DNA of 64,000 nt from a bacterium (GTDB lineage Bacteria; UBP6; UBA1177). The notes beneath the pieces were generated by a model. It saw only the letters and a list, made by a program, of their open reading frames with translations, did no database searches and had not been told where the DNA came from. The translations under genes were made by a program, and so were the position numbers. This document shows, one piece after another, positions 43,856 to 54,069 of this stretch (its first letter is position 1; each line of letters begins with the position of its first letter). The stretch is from NCBI GenBank assembly GCA_017963125.1, contig JAGCUA010000012.1:36845-100844 (forward strand). Direction: 5' to 3'.

Positions 43856-44205
43856 AAAAAGTAGCACTTCCAGTCGCTGATCTTTCAGAGGAAAGTCCGG
43901 ACTCTTCAGGGCAGAGGGCTGGCTAACGGCCAGGAGCAGTGATGCTACGGAAAGTGCAGCAGAAAATAAACTACCCGATTTATCGGGAAAAGGTGAAAAG
44001 GCGGAGTAAGAGCCCACCGGGGTCACGGCGACGCGGCCCGCATGGCAAACCCCCCTCAGAGCAAGGTCTAATAGAAATGCCATCTGCCGCGGCAGATAAG
44101 GATCGCCCATCCGACGCATTCGGGTTGACCGCTTGAGACTGCAGGCAACTGCAGTTCCAGATGAATGACTGGATAAAACAGAATCCGGCTTATGTGCTAC
44201 TTTTT
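43856..44205 (+). ncRNA. rnpB: RNase P RNA
   Basis: About 350 bases, bacterial type A. Conserved blocks: GAGGAAAGTCCGGACTC near the 5' end, AGGGTGAAAAGG-like AAAAGGTGAAAAGGCGGAGT followed by AAGAGCCCACCGG, and ACAGAATCCGGCTTAT near the 3' end. The ends pair over 12 bases (AAAAAGTAGCAC with GTGCTACTTTTT) as helix P1, which also works as the terminator. It cleaves tRNA 5' leaders with the rnpA protein. It starts 15 bases after the zinc-ribbon gene stop. Confidence 0.95.
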
Positions 44206-44265
44206 CTCCACTTTTCCCGAAAGTTCATTAATTGTTGATCCAATCCGAAAGATAAAGGAGGAGAA

Positions 44266-45576
44266 ATGTCTTCGAGAGATCACTGGGGAAACAAACTCGG
44301 TTTCATTTTGGCTGCTGTAGGCAGCGCTGTCGGACTCGGAAATATCTGGAAATTTCCCTATGTCGTAGGCAAAAACGGCGGCGGCGCGTTCATACTGATT
44401 TATCTTGCGTGTATAATTCTTGTGGGAATTCCGATACTTATCACCGAAATCTACATCGGAAAAAAGAGCCAGCTCAACCCTGTCGGGGCGTTCAGATTTT
44501 TCCAGAAAGGAAAAGTTCCGTTTTCGCCCATAGGATATGCCGGAGTTTTGTGCGGGATCATAATTCTTTCGTATTATTCGGTAATTACAGGCTGGATCTG
44601 CCACTATCTCATGCTCAGTTTCCGCGGATTTTCGGGAACTGAAACCGAAATCAGCACGATTTTCGACAATTTGAACGCGACTCCGTGGCTCAATGTCGCG
44701 TGGCACACTTTTGTCATGGTCACTGTCATGCTGATCCTTATGAAAGGCGTTATGAAAGGTATAGAAAAAGCGAGCAAGATCCTCATGCCGACTCTCGGGA
44801 TACTTCTTATTATCCTTGTCTGCTACTCGCTGACTCTCGACGGAATGAAAGATGCATGGCATTTCCTAACCTACCCCGATTTTTCCAAGGTAACGGGCGG
44901 ATCGCTGCTTGAAGCTCTCGGGACTTCGTTTTTCACCCTTTCGCTCGGAATGGGAGCGATGATAACCTACGGAAGTTACCTCAAAGGCGATGTCAACATA
45001 ACGAAATCTGCGGTTCAGATCGCTTCGGTAGATACGCTTATCGCTTTTCTGGCAGGGCTTGTGATCTTCCCGATAGTCTTTTCCAACGGGCTTGAACCGA
45101 GCGCAGGACCGGGACTCATTTTCAAAACCCTTCCAGTCCTTTTCGCGAAGATGCCTGGCGGTCACATCGTTTCCATTGCCTTTTTTGCTCTTGTCCTTTT
45201 TGCCGCGATAACCAGCGCGATCTCTCTTCTCGAAGTTGCAGTCTCATTTGTTGTCGATGAATACAAGTTCTCAAGAATAAAAGCGATCCTGATAATGGGA
45301 ACAGTGATTTGGGCACTCGGGATCCTTTCCGCAGTCTCCTCCTGGAATGTCGGCGGAGTTCCTTTCCTCGATATTTTCGACAAAATCTCATCCTGCTATA
45401 TGCTTCCGCTCGGCGGTCTCGGTACAGCTCTCGTTTTCGCATGGGCGATATCAAATGAGCAGAAATATGCAGAAATCGGCTCAAAACCGATCCACAGAAT
45501 ACTTCTTTTCGCTGCAAAATATGTGGCGCCGTTACTTTTGCTGGTTATTTTCCTGAAAGAAATCGGGCTGTTCTAA
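44266..45576 (+). CDS. Sodium-dependent transporter, NSS/SNF family
   Basis: 436 residues with about 11 transmembrane segments. The N-terminal signature WGNKLGFILAAVGSAVGLGNIWKFPY contains the Na+ and substrate site of TM1, with GGAFILIYLACIILVGIPI after it; TM6 has SLGMGAMITYGSYL. Bacterial members import amino acids such as Leu, Trp or Tyr with Na+. GGAGGAG precedes the ATG. Substrate not predictable here. Confidence 0.93.
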   Translation: MSSRDHWGNKLGFILAAVGSAVGLGNIWKFPYVVGKNGGGAFILIYLACIILVGIPILITEIYIGKKSQLNPVGAFRFFQKGKVPFSPIGYAGVLCGIIILSYYSVITGWICHYLMLSFRGFSGTETEISTIFDNLNATPWLNVAWHTFVMVTVMLILMKGVMKGIEKASKILMPTLGILLIILVCYSLTLDGMKDAWHFLTYPDFSKVTGGSLLEALGTSFFTLSLGMGAMITYGSYLKGDVNITKSAVQIASVDTLIAFLAGLVIFPIVFSNGLEPSAGPGLIFKTLPVLFAKMPGGHIVSIAFFALVLFAAITSAISLLEVAVSFVVDEYKFSRIKAILIMGTVIWALGILSAVSSWNVGGVPFLDIFDKISSCYMLPLGGLGTALVFAWAISNEQKYAEIGSKPIHRILLFAAKYVAPLLLLVIFLKEIGLF

Positions 45577-45604
45577 GATAGAATTTGTGAACTGTCTGAC
45601 TTAA

Positions 45605-47149
45605 TTAAAGTTTGTATTCGACTCTGATATCGATTGGGATCTCTACAAGTTTGTCGAGTGCATCAAGGATGTCGCGTCCGGGCTCTGCATATTTCTTGAG
45701 GAATGCTTCAGCCTCTTCCGGCGTAGCCTCGGCTTCAACTCTGCAAAGCTCGTAAAGAAGTGATTCGGCTGCTTCTACCAGATTGGTCGAATCGGTTTCG
45801 AAATCGCCGTTCGGGAGAACTTTGATAACGCCCTTTTCCTTGAGCCAGTTGTATTCGACAACGTTTGCAGCGCCGTGGGCTTCGTGAACGCCGAATCTCA
45901 TCGAGCGGAAAAGACCTGCGAAGAAGCTGTTGAGGATTCTCTCTTTGTCGAATCCCGGGATTCCGTATTTTCCGCCGCATTTAAGAAGCGAGTAAAGGCT
46001 TCCTGTGTCGGCTTTCGCCTCTTCGACAGCGGTGTAGTTCTTGCCTATCGCCTTTGCGACCGGAGTTCCGTCCTTTCTGTATGCAGGTCCCAGGCCGTGG
46101 CTGACTTCGTGCATAAGAACGAAGTAGAAGTAAGGATCGAAATCGGCGTGGATCTTGCCGTGAGAAACTTCTTCCGCGATTTTTACGGTGCAGGTGTCGA
46201 ACTTAGCTTTCATGATGTTGTAGATCATGATCTGTTTCCAGCCGACATTTCCGCGTACCCATGCATCATTCGGAAGGTTGAACGCGCTTGCCATGATGCC
46301 CTGAGCCGCTTCGCCGCCTGTGTAGATCTGGTGAACGACGATCATCGGAGCCATGCCGCCGACAGCAGCTTTAGACTCAGCCGGAAGCGGGAAAATTTCC
46401 GAAATTTTGTTAAGATTCTGCTCGATTTCGTGAAGTCTCGCCCCTTTTTCGTGGTCAACGACCATGAGGAAAGCCTCGTAAGTCGCCTTGATTCCCATAA
46501 AATCGTCTGCATAGACTTCGAACGGGCCGATAACAGGGTCGATCGGAACATTTTTCATGCGGACCCATGTCGCGTCGGAATCACGGTAGTTGCCCGTTAC
46601 AAGACCTTCGGCGCGTGCAAGCAAGTATTCTTTAAGTTCCTGATTTTCCACAGCATTCGCAGCAGCTTCCATATTGTCGAATATGTCAGCGAGCTCTTCA
46701 GCATAGTAAACATGATAAGGAATAGCCTTGAGTTTGCCGTTTTCGCGGACAACGACCGAATAGTTGTCCGTCATAAGCTCCTTCTCCTCTTCGCTCATTT
46801 CCGAAAGAGCCTTTTCCCACTCTTCCTTCGTGATATCTACTGGGTAGAAAGCGCATGTGCGCGGCCTGTCGTTGTATTCCGGGAAAAGCGATTTGTAGTT
46901 TTCAAGCTGTCCCCACGGACCCATGAAAAGTTTGAAGAAATCCTTCTTTTCCTCGTCGTTTCCAGCCATAACTTCGTCGTAAACATCGGGAAGACCTTCG
47001 CTCTGCTGGCGGAGAAAGATCCTCGTAATGCCGTCCATTGCCTTTTTAAGGTAAGGCAGCGCGTTTTTAACGTCATCCGTGAGACCCGAATGATCGTAAT
47101 CGATCGAAACTTTTTTGAATTTTGCTACTGCTTCTGCAACCTTTGACAT
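45605..47149 (-). CDS. Dipeptidyl-peptidase III-like (M49-like) metallopeptidase
   Basis: 514 residues from the ATG at 47149 (GGAGG upstream). The zinc site is HEVSHGLGPA (near residue 345) with the third ligand in AVEEAKADTGSLYSLL. This order, HExxH...EExKAD, matches the bacterial DPP III-related family; classical DPP III has one extra residue (HExxxH). No signal peptide, so a cytoplasmic dipeptidase-type function is likely. Strong codon bias suggests good expression. Confidence 0.78.
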   Translation of the reverse strand: MSKVAEAVAKFKKVSIDYDHSGLTDDVKNALPYLKKAMDGITRIFLRQQSEGLPDVYDEVMAGNDEEKKDFFKLFMGPWGQLENYKSLFPEYNDRPRTCAFYPVDITKEEWEKALSEMSEEEKELMTDNYSVVVRENGKLKAIPYHVYYAEELADIFDNMEAAANAVENQELKEYLLARAEGLVTGNYRDSDATWVRMKNVPIDPVIGPFEVYADDFMGIKATYEAFLMVVDHEKGARLHEIEQNLNKISEIFPLPAESKAAVGGMAPMIVVHQIYTGGEAAQGIMASAFNLPNDAWVRGNVGWKQIMIYNIMKAKFDTCTVKIAEEVSHGKIHADFDPYFYFVLMHEVSHGLGPAYRKDGTPVAKAIGKNYTAVEEAKADTGSLYSLLKCGGKYGIPGFDKERILNSFFAGLFRSMRFGVHEAHGAANVVEYNWLKEKGVIKVLPNGDFETDSTNLVEAAESLLYELCRVEAEATPEEAEAFLKKYAEPGRDILDALDKLVEIPIDIRVEYKL

Positions 47150-47274
47150 GATTTCCTCCAAAAAATGTTGTTAAAGAAACGAACGCAAAAGTCTATTCAA
47201 AGCCCAATTTAAGTCAAAAATTGTTGCCAGGGATTATCGTTGAAAAACAGAATTAAAAAGACGCAGATTTTATC

Positions 47275-48081
47275 TTATTCTTTCGGACAGTTGAGATCAA
47301 CTCTGTCGGCACATTTCCATTCCGAGCCGTGATTTTCTTCTTCGACGCATTCGCACCAGTCGACTTCCGTAATTCCGTCGGCACATTTCCATTCCATTTT
47401 ATCGCCGATTTCTTTTCCCCAGCAACCGTAACAAGTTGTGGCATCCTCCGCCCAGCCGCCGTCCCTGCACATCGCAGCCAAGCATTTGTCAGAAATAATA
47501 TCACCTTCGTTGTAAATCCTCCCTTCGCTGTCTTCGCACTGAAGCGGAGCTTCTTCGTCAGGTGTTTCGGGCGTTTTTTCATTGATCGGGAAAGCAGCTT
47601 TGTGGTTTTTACCTTCGTAGTTGATTTCGATTGTTTTGATAGAATCGATTTCTTCTGCACTTGAAGCGGTGTATTCTATCGGCATAAGGTAGCAGCAGCT
47701 GTCGCAGTCTGCAGCCAGATCAAGGTCTGTGTCACGCTCTAAAATGCTGACTTTCAGAACATTGTTTTCGATTCCTTCAATTTTGTAGCCGTATTCCCAG
47801 TCAATGCCGCAGTGCATCTCGCCGAACCAGTTGAATTTAATGGTTTTCTCTGCTTTTTCAGTGACTTCGACATACTCGTTGCAGGAATAGTAGTCTTCAT
47901 TTTCCGTGTAAATCCTGTCCCTGAAAGAAAAAGCAGGTTCATCATGACGGCATTCTCCGACATCGACCGCCTTGAAATCATCTTCGTTTCCGCCTGCGGG
48001 CTCATTGCTGCTTTCCGTGCCGCAGCCTGTGACTAAAAACATCGCGAAAACCGCAGCTGACAAAATCAAAAATCTTTTCAT
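47275..48081 (-). CDS. Cysteine-rich lipoprotein of unknown function
   Basis: 268 residues from the ATG at 48081, with AAGGAGG upstream. Lipobox LVTGC. Residues ~25-170 form a globular part with paired Cys (CDSCCYLMP). The C-terminal ~85 residues are Cys-rich (CEDSEGRIYNEGD, CLAAMC, CYGCWG) and carry a short duplication around MEWKCADGITEVDWCEC and SEWKCADRVDLNC. Not recognised. Confidence 0.65.
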   Translation of the reverse strand: MKRFLILSAAVFAMFLVTGCGTESSNEPAGGNEDDFKAVDVGECRHDEPAFSFRDRIYTENEDYYSCNEYVEVTEKAEKTIKFNWFGEMHCGIDWEYGYKIEGIENNVLKVSILERDTDLDLAADCDSCCYLMPIEYTASSAEEIDSIKTIEINYEGKNHKAAFPINEKTPETPDEEAPLQCEDSEGRIYNEGDIISDKCLAAMCRDGGWAEDATTCYGCWGKEIGDKMEWKCADGITEVDWCECVEEENHGSEWKCADRVDLNCPKE

Positions 48082-48209
48082 CTTTTCCTCCTTAAAAAAA
48101 CAAACTTTACATATATTTAGTACCACAAAATTCATTTTTTATTGAAAAAATTTTTCCGCACTTGGAAAAAGTTGGCAACAGATTGATTTTATTAACGATA
48201 TTTGAACGA

Positions 48210-49715
48210 TTATTCTTTATACTGCTGATAGAAGTCGCCCGGCTGCGGCCCTTCGTTGTATTTTCTCATCCACTCCTGATACTGGGCGGTGTTGTCGAGG
48301 AGTTTAAGGATCTCATCCATCTGTTTTTTGAAGCGCGGCATACGCTTACTATCAAGCTGCGGAGTCGCGATCATCTTTACTTTCTGCGGATTGAGCCAGT
48401 TTCCCTTCGGATCTTTGATACCTAAATGAAGATGCGGACCTGTGCTTCTGCCGGTGTTTCCGACCGAAGCTATTCTCTGACGCGCCGAAACCGCAGTTCC
48501 AGGACGGACACTGAACGCGCTCAGGTGAAGATAGTAGGTCTCCGTGTTGTCAGCATGCCTTATCGTAACCTGCTTTCCGCCGAGCTGAGTCTCTTTGACT
48601 TCACGGACTGTCCCGGCTGCTACTGCATAGACCGGAGTTCCGACAGGTGCACCGTAATCAATGCCGTGGTGCTTTGTCATTTTTCCCGTTATCGGATGAC
48701 GCCTCATACCAAAAGGACTTGTGATGCGGATGGTATCAAGCGGAAGTCTCATCGCATTCGGGACAAGCGCTTTTCCTTTGTCGGTGTAATGCGCGTTAAA
48801 AGCCGATTTCGGATCTTCGTCCTCATAGCGGAAAGCCTCGCTGAAACCTGCCTGTTTGCCGCGGTATGATGCGTAAAGCACCTTTGAACCCGGCACCATT
48901 TCACCTTTGTAGTATCTGTCTTCGACCAGAATCCTGTACTCATCGCCTTTTCTCGCGTCAGTACTGAAACTTACGATACATTCGAGAATTCCGACCGTAA
49001 CGGCGCGGATGTTTCTTGTTACGTCATCCCTTTTAACAAGCGATTCGTTGAGAGTCGAATCGATCTTCCCTTCAATTATCCTGAATCTGCGCTCAGTAGG
49101 CAGGGTTTTTGCCGTATATTTCAGCTTTTTTTCAACGGGATCGCGCTTTAAGATATGCAAAGTAACGATATCCGGATAGTAGAGGAATTCTTCTACATTG
49201 CCGTCTTTGTCAAATTTCACTTTGAAATCCTCGCCAGCTTTGATCTTCGTCAGATCGACATCGTATCTTATCGCGTTACTGATTTCCATCGCGTGTTTGA
49301 TCTGAAGGCCGGGAACCTTGAGAAGCGCCTCTTCTATACCCTTTTCGGGAAGAATCTTGCCGTGGAAAAAACCTTCTGAATCGGCGACAGAATCTTTGTC
49401 CTTCACTACTTCGACATCTACTCCGCCGTTAATCTCTGCTGACTCGATATCGTCACCTTCCTTCTGCGGCTCTGCCGGAGTTGATTCGGGTATCGCATCG
49501 CCGGCAGTCTCCTCGTTCTCCATCATTACTGCAGCTTTACGATGTTCGTCAGGAGACGCTTCTTCGGGTTTTGCAGCCGTTTCTGCGGTTTTAGGAGACG
49601 TTTCATGAAACGTCTCTACATCTTTGTTTTTCCCCAAAACAAGGGTTACGGCTATGCCGATGACCACCGCTGCAAAAACTACAAATAAAAAGATCTGTTT
49701 ATTATCGTTATTCAT
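48210..49715 (-). CDS. M23 family peptidoglycan endopeptidase
   Basis: 501 residues. One N-terminal membrane segment (IFLFVVFAAVVIGIAVTLVLG) and an acidic linker precede an OPA/SH3-like region (residues ~120-290) and the LytM domain: HHGIDYGAPVGTPVYA (His and Asp ligands), HLSAF and GPHLHLGIKDP. All zinc ligands are present, so it should cleave peptide cross-links rather than act as an inactive divisome activator. Last gene of the coaBC-to-coaD run, 33 bases after coaD. Confidence 0.9.
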   Translation of the reverse strand: MNNDNKQIFLFVVFAAVVIGIAVTLVLGKNKDVETFHETSPKTAETAAKPEEASPDEHRKAAVMMENEETAGDAIPESTPAEPQKEGDDIESAEINGGVDVEVVKDKDSVADSEGFFHGKILPEKGIEEALLKVPGLQIKHAMEISNAIRYDVDLTKIKAGEDFKVKFDKDGNVEEFLYYPDIVTLHILKRDPVEKKLKYTAKTLPTERRFRIIEGKIDSTLNESLVKRDDVTRNIRAVTVGILECIVSFSTDARKGDEYRILVEDRYYKGEMVPGSKVLYASYRGKQAGFSEAFRYEDEDPKSAFNAHYTDKGKALVPNAMRLPLDTIRITSPFGMRRHPITGKMTKHHGIDYGAPVGTPVYAVAAGTVREVKETQLGGKQVTIRHADNTETYYLHLSAFSVRPGTAVSARQRIASVGNTGRSTGPHLHLGIKDPKGNWLNPQKVKMIATPQLDSKRMPRFKKQMDEILKLLDNTAQYQEWMRKYNEGPQPGDFYQQYKE

Positions 49716-49747
49716 TTTAAAACTCCTATATATTACAGAAATAGAAT

Positions 49748-50236
49748 TTAAACCAGCCTGAATTTCCCACGCAAAGCCTTTTCAACATTGGGCGTAACAA
49801 AATGTGAAAGGTAAGTTCCGTTTTTCGAAGCAACTTCCTTGACGATACTGGACGACAGGAAGGAATATTTGTCTGAAGTCATAAAAAAAACAGACTCTAT
49901 TTCCGGTTCCATCGCCCTGTTAGTCGAAGCCATCAGAAATTCGTATTCGAAGTCTGAAACGGCACGCAGACCGCGTATCACGGTGAAAACGTTGACCTGA
50001 CGCGCAAAATCGACAAGAAGATCATTGAAAACCATAACGGTTATAGCCGGATCGTCCTTGAAGATCTCTTCTATCTGCTCCTTGCGCTCTTTCGGAGTGA
50101 AAAGGTTCGTTTTACTCCTGTTCTCACCTATCGCGATATATATTTTGTCGAAAATCGTCTTTGCACGGTTCACAATGTCAAGATGCCCCAAAGTGAAAGG
50201 ATCAAAACTGCCGGGATAGATAGCGGTTTTTGCCAT
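49748..50236 (-). CDS. coaD: Phosphopantetheine adenylyltransferase
   Basis: 162 residues, usual length. Nucleotidyltransferase motif PGSFDPFTLGH with TxGH at 15-18, NRSKTNLFT, VIRGLRAVSDFEYEF and YSFLSSSIVKEVA at the end. It makes dephospho-CoA, the fourth step of CoA synthesis. The ATG shares a base with the stop of the giant TPR gene. Confidence 0.96.
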   Translation of the reverse strand: MAKTAIYPGSFDPFTLGHLDIVNRAKTIFDKIYIAIGENRSKTNLFTPKERKEQIEEIFKDDPAITVMVFNDLLVDFARQVNVFTVIRGLRAVSDFEYEFLMASTNRAMEPEIESVFFMTSDKYSFLSSSIVKEVASKNGTYLSHFVTPNVEKALRGKFRLV

Positions 50237-53200
50237 TACTCTTCTTCCTCTTCATGCTCTTTCTGGTCTTGCTGTTCTTTCTGCTTTTTCTCCCCTTCAG
50301 CATTGATTTTATTGAGGGCCTTCTGAGCCTTTTTGTAAAATTCGTTGTTCTTGGAGACTGTTTTCATAACTTCCTGGAAAAGTCTCTTTGCCTCTTCAGG
50401 ATCGTCGTCAATAACATACATTCCTTCTTCGTAAAGGTCTTCAGCCTCATCTACAGCCTCTGCAGAATCACCTTTCTCCGCTTTTTGAGCCGGCGTGCTG
50501 CTCTGCGGCGGCATATTCTGCTTTATGTAGTAGACTTCGTCCTGGATCATGCTTTTTTCGTTATGGTCGCTGACGTGTTTAAGACAGCGCTGGAAATAAC
50601 GGAGAGCGGTAGGAAGATCGCCTCTTTCCTTGTAAATATAACCGAGCTTCATCATCGATTCGACATCTTTTTTGTCAGCAGCGACGACCTTTTTGTAGTA
50701 GTTTATCGCCTTGTTGATGTCTCCGGAATCGTAATAAATGCCCGCAAGCAGTTTGACTGCCGCGCGGTTGCCCGATTTTTCAGCCTTTTTGAGGAATTCC
50801 ATAGCTTTGCTGCGGTTGCCCAGCTGGAGATAGCTTTCTCCGATCTCGAGATAAGCCTCTTTCTTCAGCGAATTGTCGGTTACCCTGTTGAAATACTTGA
50901 GAGCGCTTCTGTAATCATCAAGATTTTTGTAGACTACGCCTTTCATAAGCAGGAGTTCCTGATCCGACGGATCGAGCTTTTCAGCCGCTTCGATCTTCTC
51001 TACAGCACCTTTGTAGTCGCCGCGCTTCGAAAGAACTTTTGCATAAAGCATATAGTTGTCGAAATTTTTCATATCGAGAACGACAGCCGTGTCGATATCT
51101 TTTTCAGCTTCGGGGTAACGCTCCATCGCGTATAAAATCCTGGCTTTGACATAGTATACAGATGTCTTCTGCGAATCGAGTTCAAGCGCCTTGTTTATTG
51201 CTGCAAGAGCCTTTTCATAAGATTTGACGTGGAAATAGGAATTTGCAAGAGAAACATAGCTTTTATACATCCTCTTTTCGACAAAAGTCCGCTGTTCGAG
51301 CAGGGATATGATCGTCTGCCATTTTCTCTCCTTTTCGAGACTGTCGATATATGACTGGAGATAGTCGTAATTTCCCGGATCGATCTTGTGCGCTCTTGCA
51401 AGCATCTTGCTCGCTTCGGCATATTTCCGCTGGTCTTTGAGGAATTCACCGTAGAAGAAGTAGACTCTTTCATCCCCGCCGGAATTTTTCTCGTCAGCAA
51501 GTCTGAAATGCTCTGCCGCACTCTTGTAATCAGCATTTTTATGGTCGATCACAGCCTTTACCAGATGATACGGATACCTGTCTTTTCCGAGTTTCTCAAG
51601 AACTACAAGAATCTGTTCAAGCTCTTTGACTTTGTTAAAATCCACAAGAAGAATATGAGCTTTGGCAATATACGGCTCGATATAAGACGGGTCAGATTTT
51701 ATTGCAAGATCGTAGAATTCTATAGCCTTGGCCTTGTCGCCGATACTGGAATAGATCTTTGCGACTCTTGCAAGAAGCTGCGGATTGGTCAGAGTCTTGA
51801 TATCAAGTTTCGCGAGTTCGAGATAAATTTTCTCTTTCTGGCCGAGAAGAACATAGACCTCGGTCTTTCCGATGATCGACGGAGCGTGCTTCGGGTCTAT
51901 TTTAAGAGCCATGTCGTAATATTCCATAGCCTTCGTCGAATCTGAAATCTGGACATAGAAATCGGCGATCTTCGTGATAGCTTCGGTATCCGTCTGATTG
52001 ATTTCGACAGCTTTTTCATAATACTGTATAGCTTCCTTGAAGGCTCCCCTTCTCGTTACGATGTTTGCAAGCATCTGATAATATTCAGCTTTCTGGAAGT
52101 CTTCAGTTTTTGCAATAACATTATTATCGATTTCTTTGAGGAATTTTTCGGCTTCAGCGATCTTGTTGTCGCTGTTCATCAGGATCTTGGATTTCAGCAG
52201 ATAAGCCTTGATGTAGTTCGGAGATTCCGAAATTATTCTGTTGATGAAAGCCATCGCCGACTGCGTGTCGCCGTTCTGATACTTCATGTTGGCAAGTGCG
52301 TACATGATCTTCACGCTTTTACCACCGCCCTGAATGAAACCGGTGTTGAAGAAGTTCTCAGCCTTTTCAAGATCGTTCTTTCCGCTTGCGATCAAACCGA
52401 GGATATAGAAGACCTCCTGATCGTTCTTGTCGGTGAACGGCTGAAGAAGTTCCGCCGCCTCGTCATACTGCTTCTGTTCATAAAGATAGAGAGCTTTGGC
52501 TTTGACAAGGTCGATGTTTCCCGGCGCCTTTTTCATAGCTGCCGAGATTTTTTCGTTTATCGAAGAAGAAGATTCGATCCTTTTGTTGTAGGAAACAAGG
52601 AGGTTCATCTTTACCTGACCGTCAAGACCGACTGCGCTCGGAGCCGAATCGTCCGGTTTTATATACTGTTTCAGAATGCCGATGCTGTTGATGTAGTCTT
52701 CAGGAGTATCCTTGTCGAGAGCTTCCCTGACATCTGCAAGAGTTCCTGTATTGACTGCGATCTGCTCGCTTATGTTGTCAAGTATGTCAGCGGAATTATT
52801 GCGTTTCGTGTAGAAATAGTAGGCTCCTCCGGCAACAATCGCCAGAATAGCAAGAGTCGCAAGGGAAGTTGCGATATAAAACATAGCCGAACTGCCGCCG
52901 CGTTTTCTCTCTTTCTTCGGTTTTCCTTTCGCAATTCCGGTCATAGTATCGTTGAATTCATCGGGAATATAGACGTGTTCGACTTTGCTGACGTCTTCAT
53001 CGATATTGATCTCTTCTTCGATGCTGCTTTCCTTGTTGATCGCAGTTCCCTCTTCAAAAAGAAGCGAATCCATGGGATCTTCCGCCTGATCGAGCCCGAG
53101 AGAGAGACCTGAAGAAGTGCCTGAACTATGCGGAGCTGAGGATGGAGCATCTTCGCCGTTCCAGTTGACGCCGTCATAACTTATATCGTCGTCTTCCGTT

Positions 53201-54048
53201 ATCTCTCCGTTTATCATAAGCTCGTCGACCTGCGATTCGTCTACCGGACCGATAACTTTGCCGGTCTGCCTGTTTCTGAAATAGATCTTCCTGCTTTCAG
53301 GAGCCGAAGCCTTTGAAGGTGCATCACCGAAAAGTTCTTTCAAAAAATCGTCGGTATCGTTCCCTGCATTCCCGCCTTTGTTATCATTGATATCGCCGAA
53401 AAGATCGTCGTTGGCATCGTCTCCGAAAAGATCGTCTTCTTTTTTCTGAGTGCCGCCGGCCGTGCTTTTCGGTTGATCCGCAAAGAGATCATCGAAATCT
53501 GTATCGCTGCCCTTCTGAGGATCGTCGGAAAAAAGAGCATCAGCATCAGATTTGGTTTCCGCAGCTTTGACAGGATCATCCGCAAACAGATCGTCGCCTT
53601 CGTCAAAACGGTCGTTAGCCAGGTCGAGACCAGAATTTCCGCTTTCGCCTAAAGAAACACCCTTCGCATCGGAAGAATGAGAAGAATCTGATATTTCATC
53701 ATTGTAGGAAGTTATCTCTATCCCGCCGTTTTCTTCCGGCATTTCTTCATTCCCTGGAGTCTCTTCCTGCTGCTCATGGCTGAAATCACCGTTCAGCAGG
53801 GCATCAAGATCATCTGCAGCCTTATTGTTGTTTGCAGGCATGGAATCAAAAAGCGAATCCATATCGGAGGAAGCGTTGTTTTTTGCAGCGTTATCTTCTT
53901 CCGGCTGTTCGGATTTTTCTTCCTCTTGTTCTCTGAAGACTCTGAACTTGTTTCCGCAGACAGAGCATTTTACCGGAAGCCCCTTTTCCGGAACTTTCGA
54001 ATCGTCTATCTGATAGTTCGTATTGCAGTGAGGACATACGATTTTCAT
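50236..54048 (-). CDS. Giant TPR protein with N-terminal zinc ribbon
   Basis: 1270 residues from the ATG at 54048, which has AGGTGG upstream. Order of parts: MJ0042-type zinc ribbon (CPHCNTNYQID ... CSVCGNKF, 5-35); acidic disordered region to ~250; a GYF-like segment (IYFRNRQTGKVIGPVDESQ, ~255-300); one transmembrane helix (FYIATSLATLAILAIVAGG, ~390-412); then more than 20 tetratricopeptide repeats to the end. Such proteins in Myxococcota-type genomes join cytoplasmic sensing to periplasmic scaffolds. Function not established. Confidence 0.85.
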   Translation of the reverse strand: MKIVCPHCNTNYQIDDSKVPEKGLPVKCSVCGNKFRVFREQEEEKSEQPEEDNAAKNNASSDMDSLFDSMPANNNKAADDLDALLNGDFSHEQQEETPGNEEMPEENGGIEITSYNDEISDSSHSSDAKGVSLGESGNSGLDLANDRFDEGDDLFADDPVKAAETKSDADALFSDDPQKGSDTDFDDLFADQPKSTAGGTQKKEDDLFGDDANDDLFGDINDNKGGNAGNDTDDFLKELFGDAPSKASAPESRKIYFRNRQTGKVIGPVDESQVDELMINGEITEDDDISYDGVNWNGEDAPSSAPHSSGTSSGLSLGLDQAEDPMDSLLFEEGTAINKESSIEEEINIDEDVSKVEHVYIPDEFNDTMTGIAKGKPKKERKRGGSSAMFYIATSLATLAILAIVAGGAYYFYTKRNNSADILDNISEQIAVNTGTLADVREALDKDTPEDYINSIGILKQYIKPDDSAPSAVGLDGQVKMNLLVSYNKRIESSSSINEKISAAMKKAPGNIDLVKAKALYLYEQKQYDEAAELLQPFTDKNDQEVFYILGLIASGKNDLEKAENFFNTGFIQGGGKSVKIMYALANMKYQNGDTQSAMAFINRIISESPNYIKAYLLKSKILMNSDNKIAEAEKFLKEIDNNVIAKTEDFQKAEYYQMLANIVTRRGAFKEAIQYYEKAVEINQTDTEAITKIADFYVQISDSTKAMEYYDMALKIDPKHAPSIIGKTEVYVLLGQKEKIYLELAKLDIKTLTNPQLLARVAKIYSSIGDKAKAIEFYDLAIKSDPSYIEPYIAKAHILLVDFNKVKELEQILVVLEKLGKDRYPYHLVKAVIDHKNADYKSAAEHFRLADEKNSGGDERVYFFYGEFLKDQRKYAEASKMLARAHKIDPGNYDYLQSYIDSLEKERKWQTIISLLEQRTFVEKRMYKSYVSLANSYFHVKSYEKALAAINKALELDSQKTSVYYVKARILYAMERYPEAEKDIDTAVVLDMKNFDNYMLYAKVLSKRGDYKGAVEKIEAAEKLDPSDQELLLMKGVVYKNLDDYRSALKYFNRVTDNSLKKEAYLEIGESYLQLGNRSKAMEFLKKAEKSGNRAAVKLLAGIYYDSGDINKAINYYKKVVAADKKDVESMMKLGYIYKERGDLPTALRYFQRCLKHVSDHNEKSMIQDEVYYIKQNMPPQSSTPAQKAEKGDSAEAVDEAEDLYEEGMYVIDDDPEEAKRLFQEVMKTVSKNNEFYKKAQKALNKINAEGEKKQKEQQDQKEHEEEEE

Positions 54049-54069
54049 TGTAACCACCTTTTCTAAAGT

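Noticed and set aside
43939..44136. Small open frame within 43856-44205
   Set aside because: The region is the RNase P RNA gene.
45875..47146. 423-residue open frame antisense to the M49-like peptidase
   Set aside because: A shadow of a strongly codon-biased gene; composition is rich in Phe/Val/Arg with no motif.
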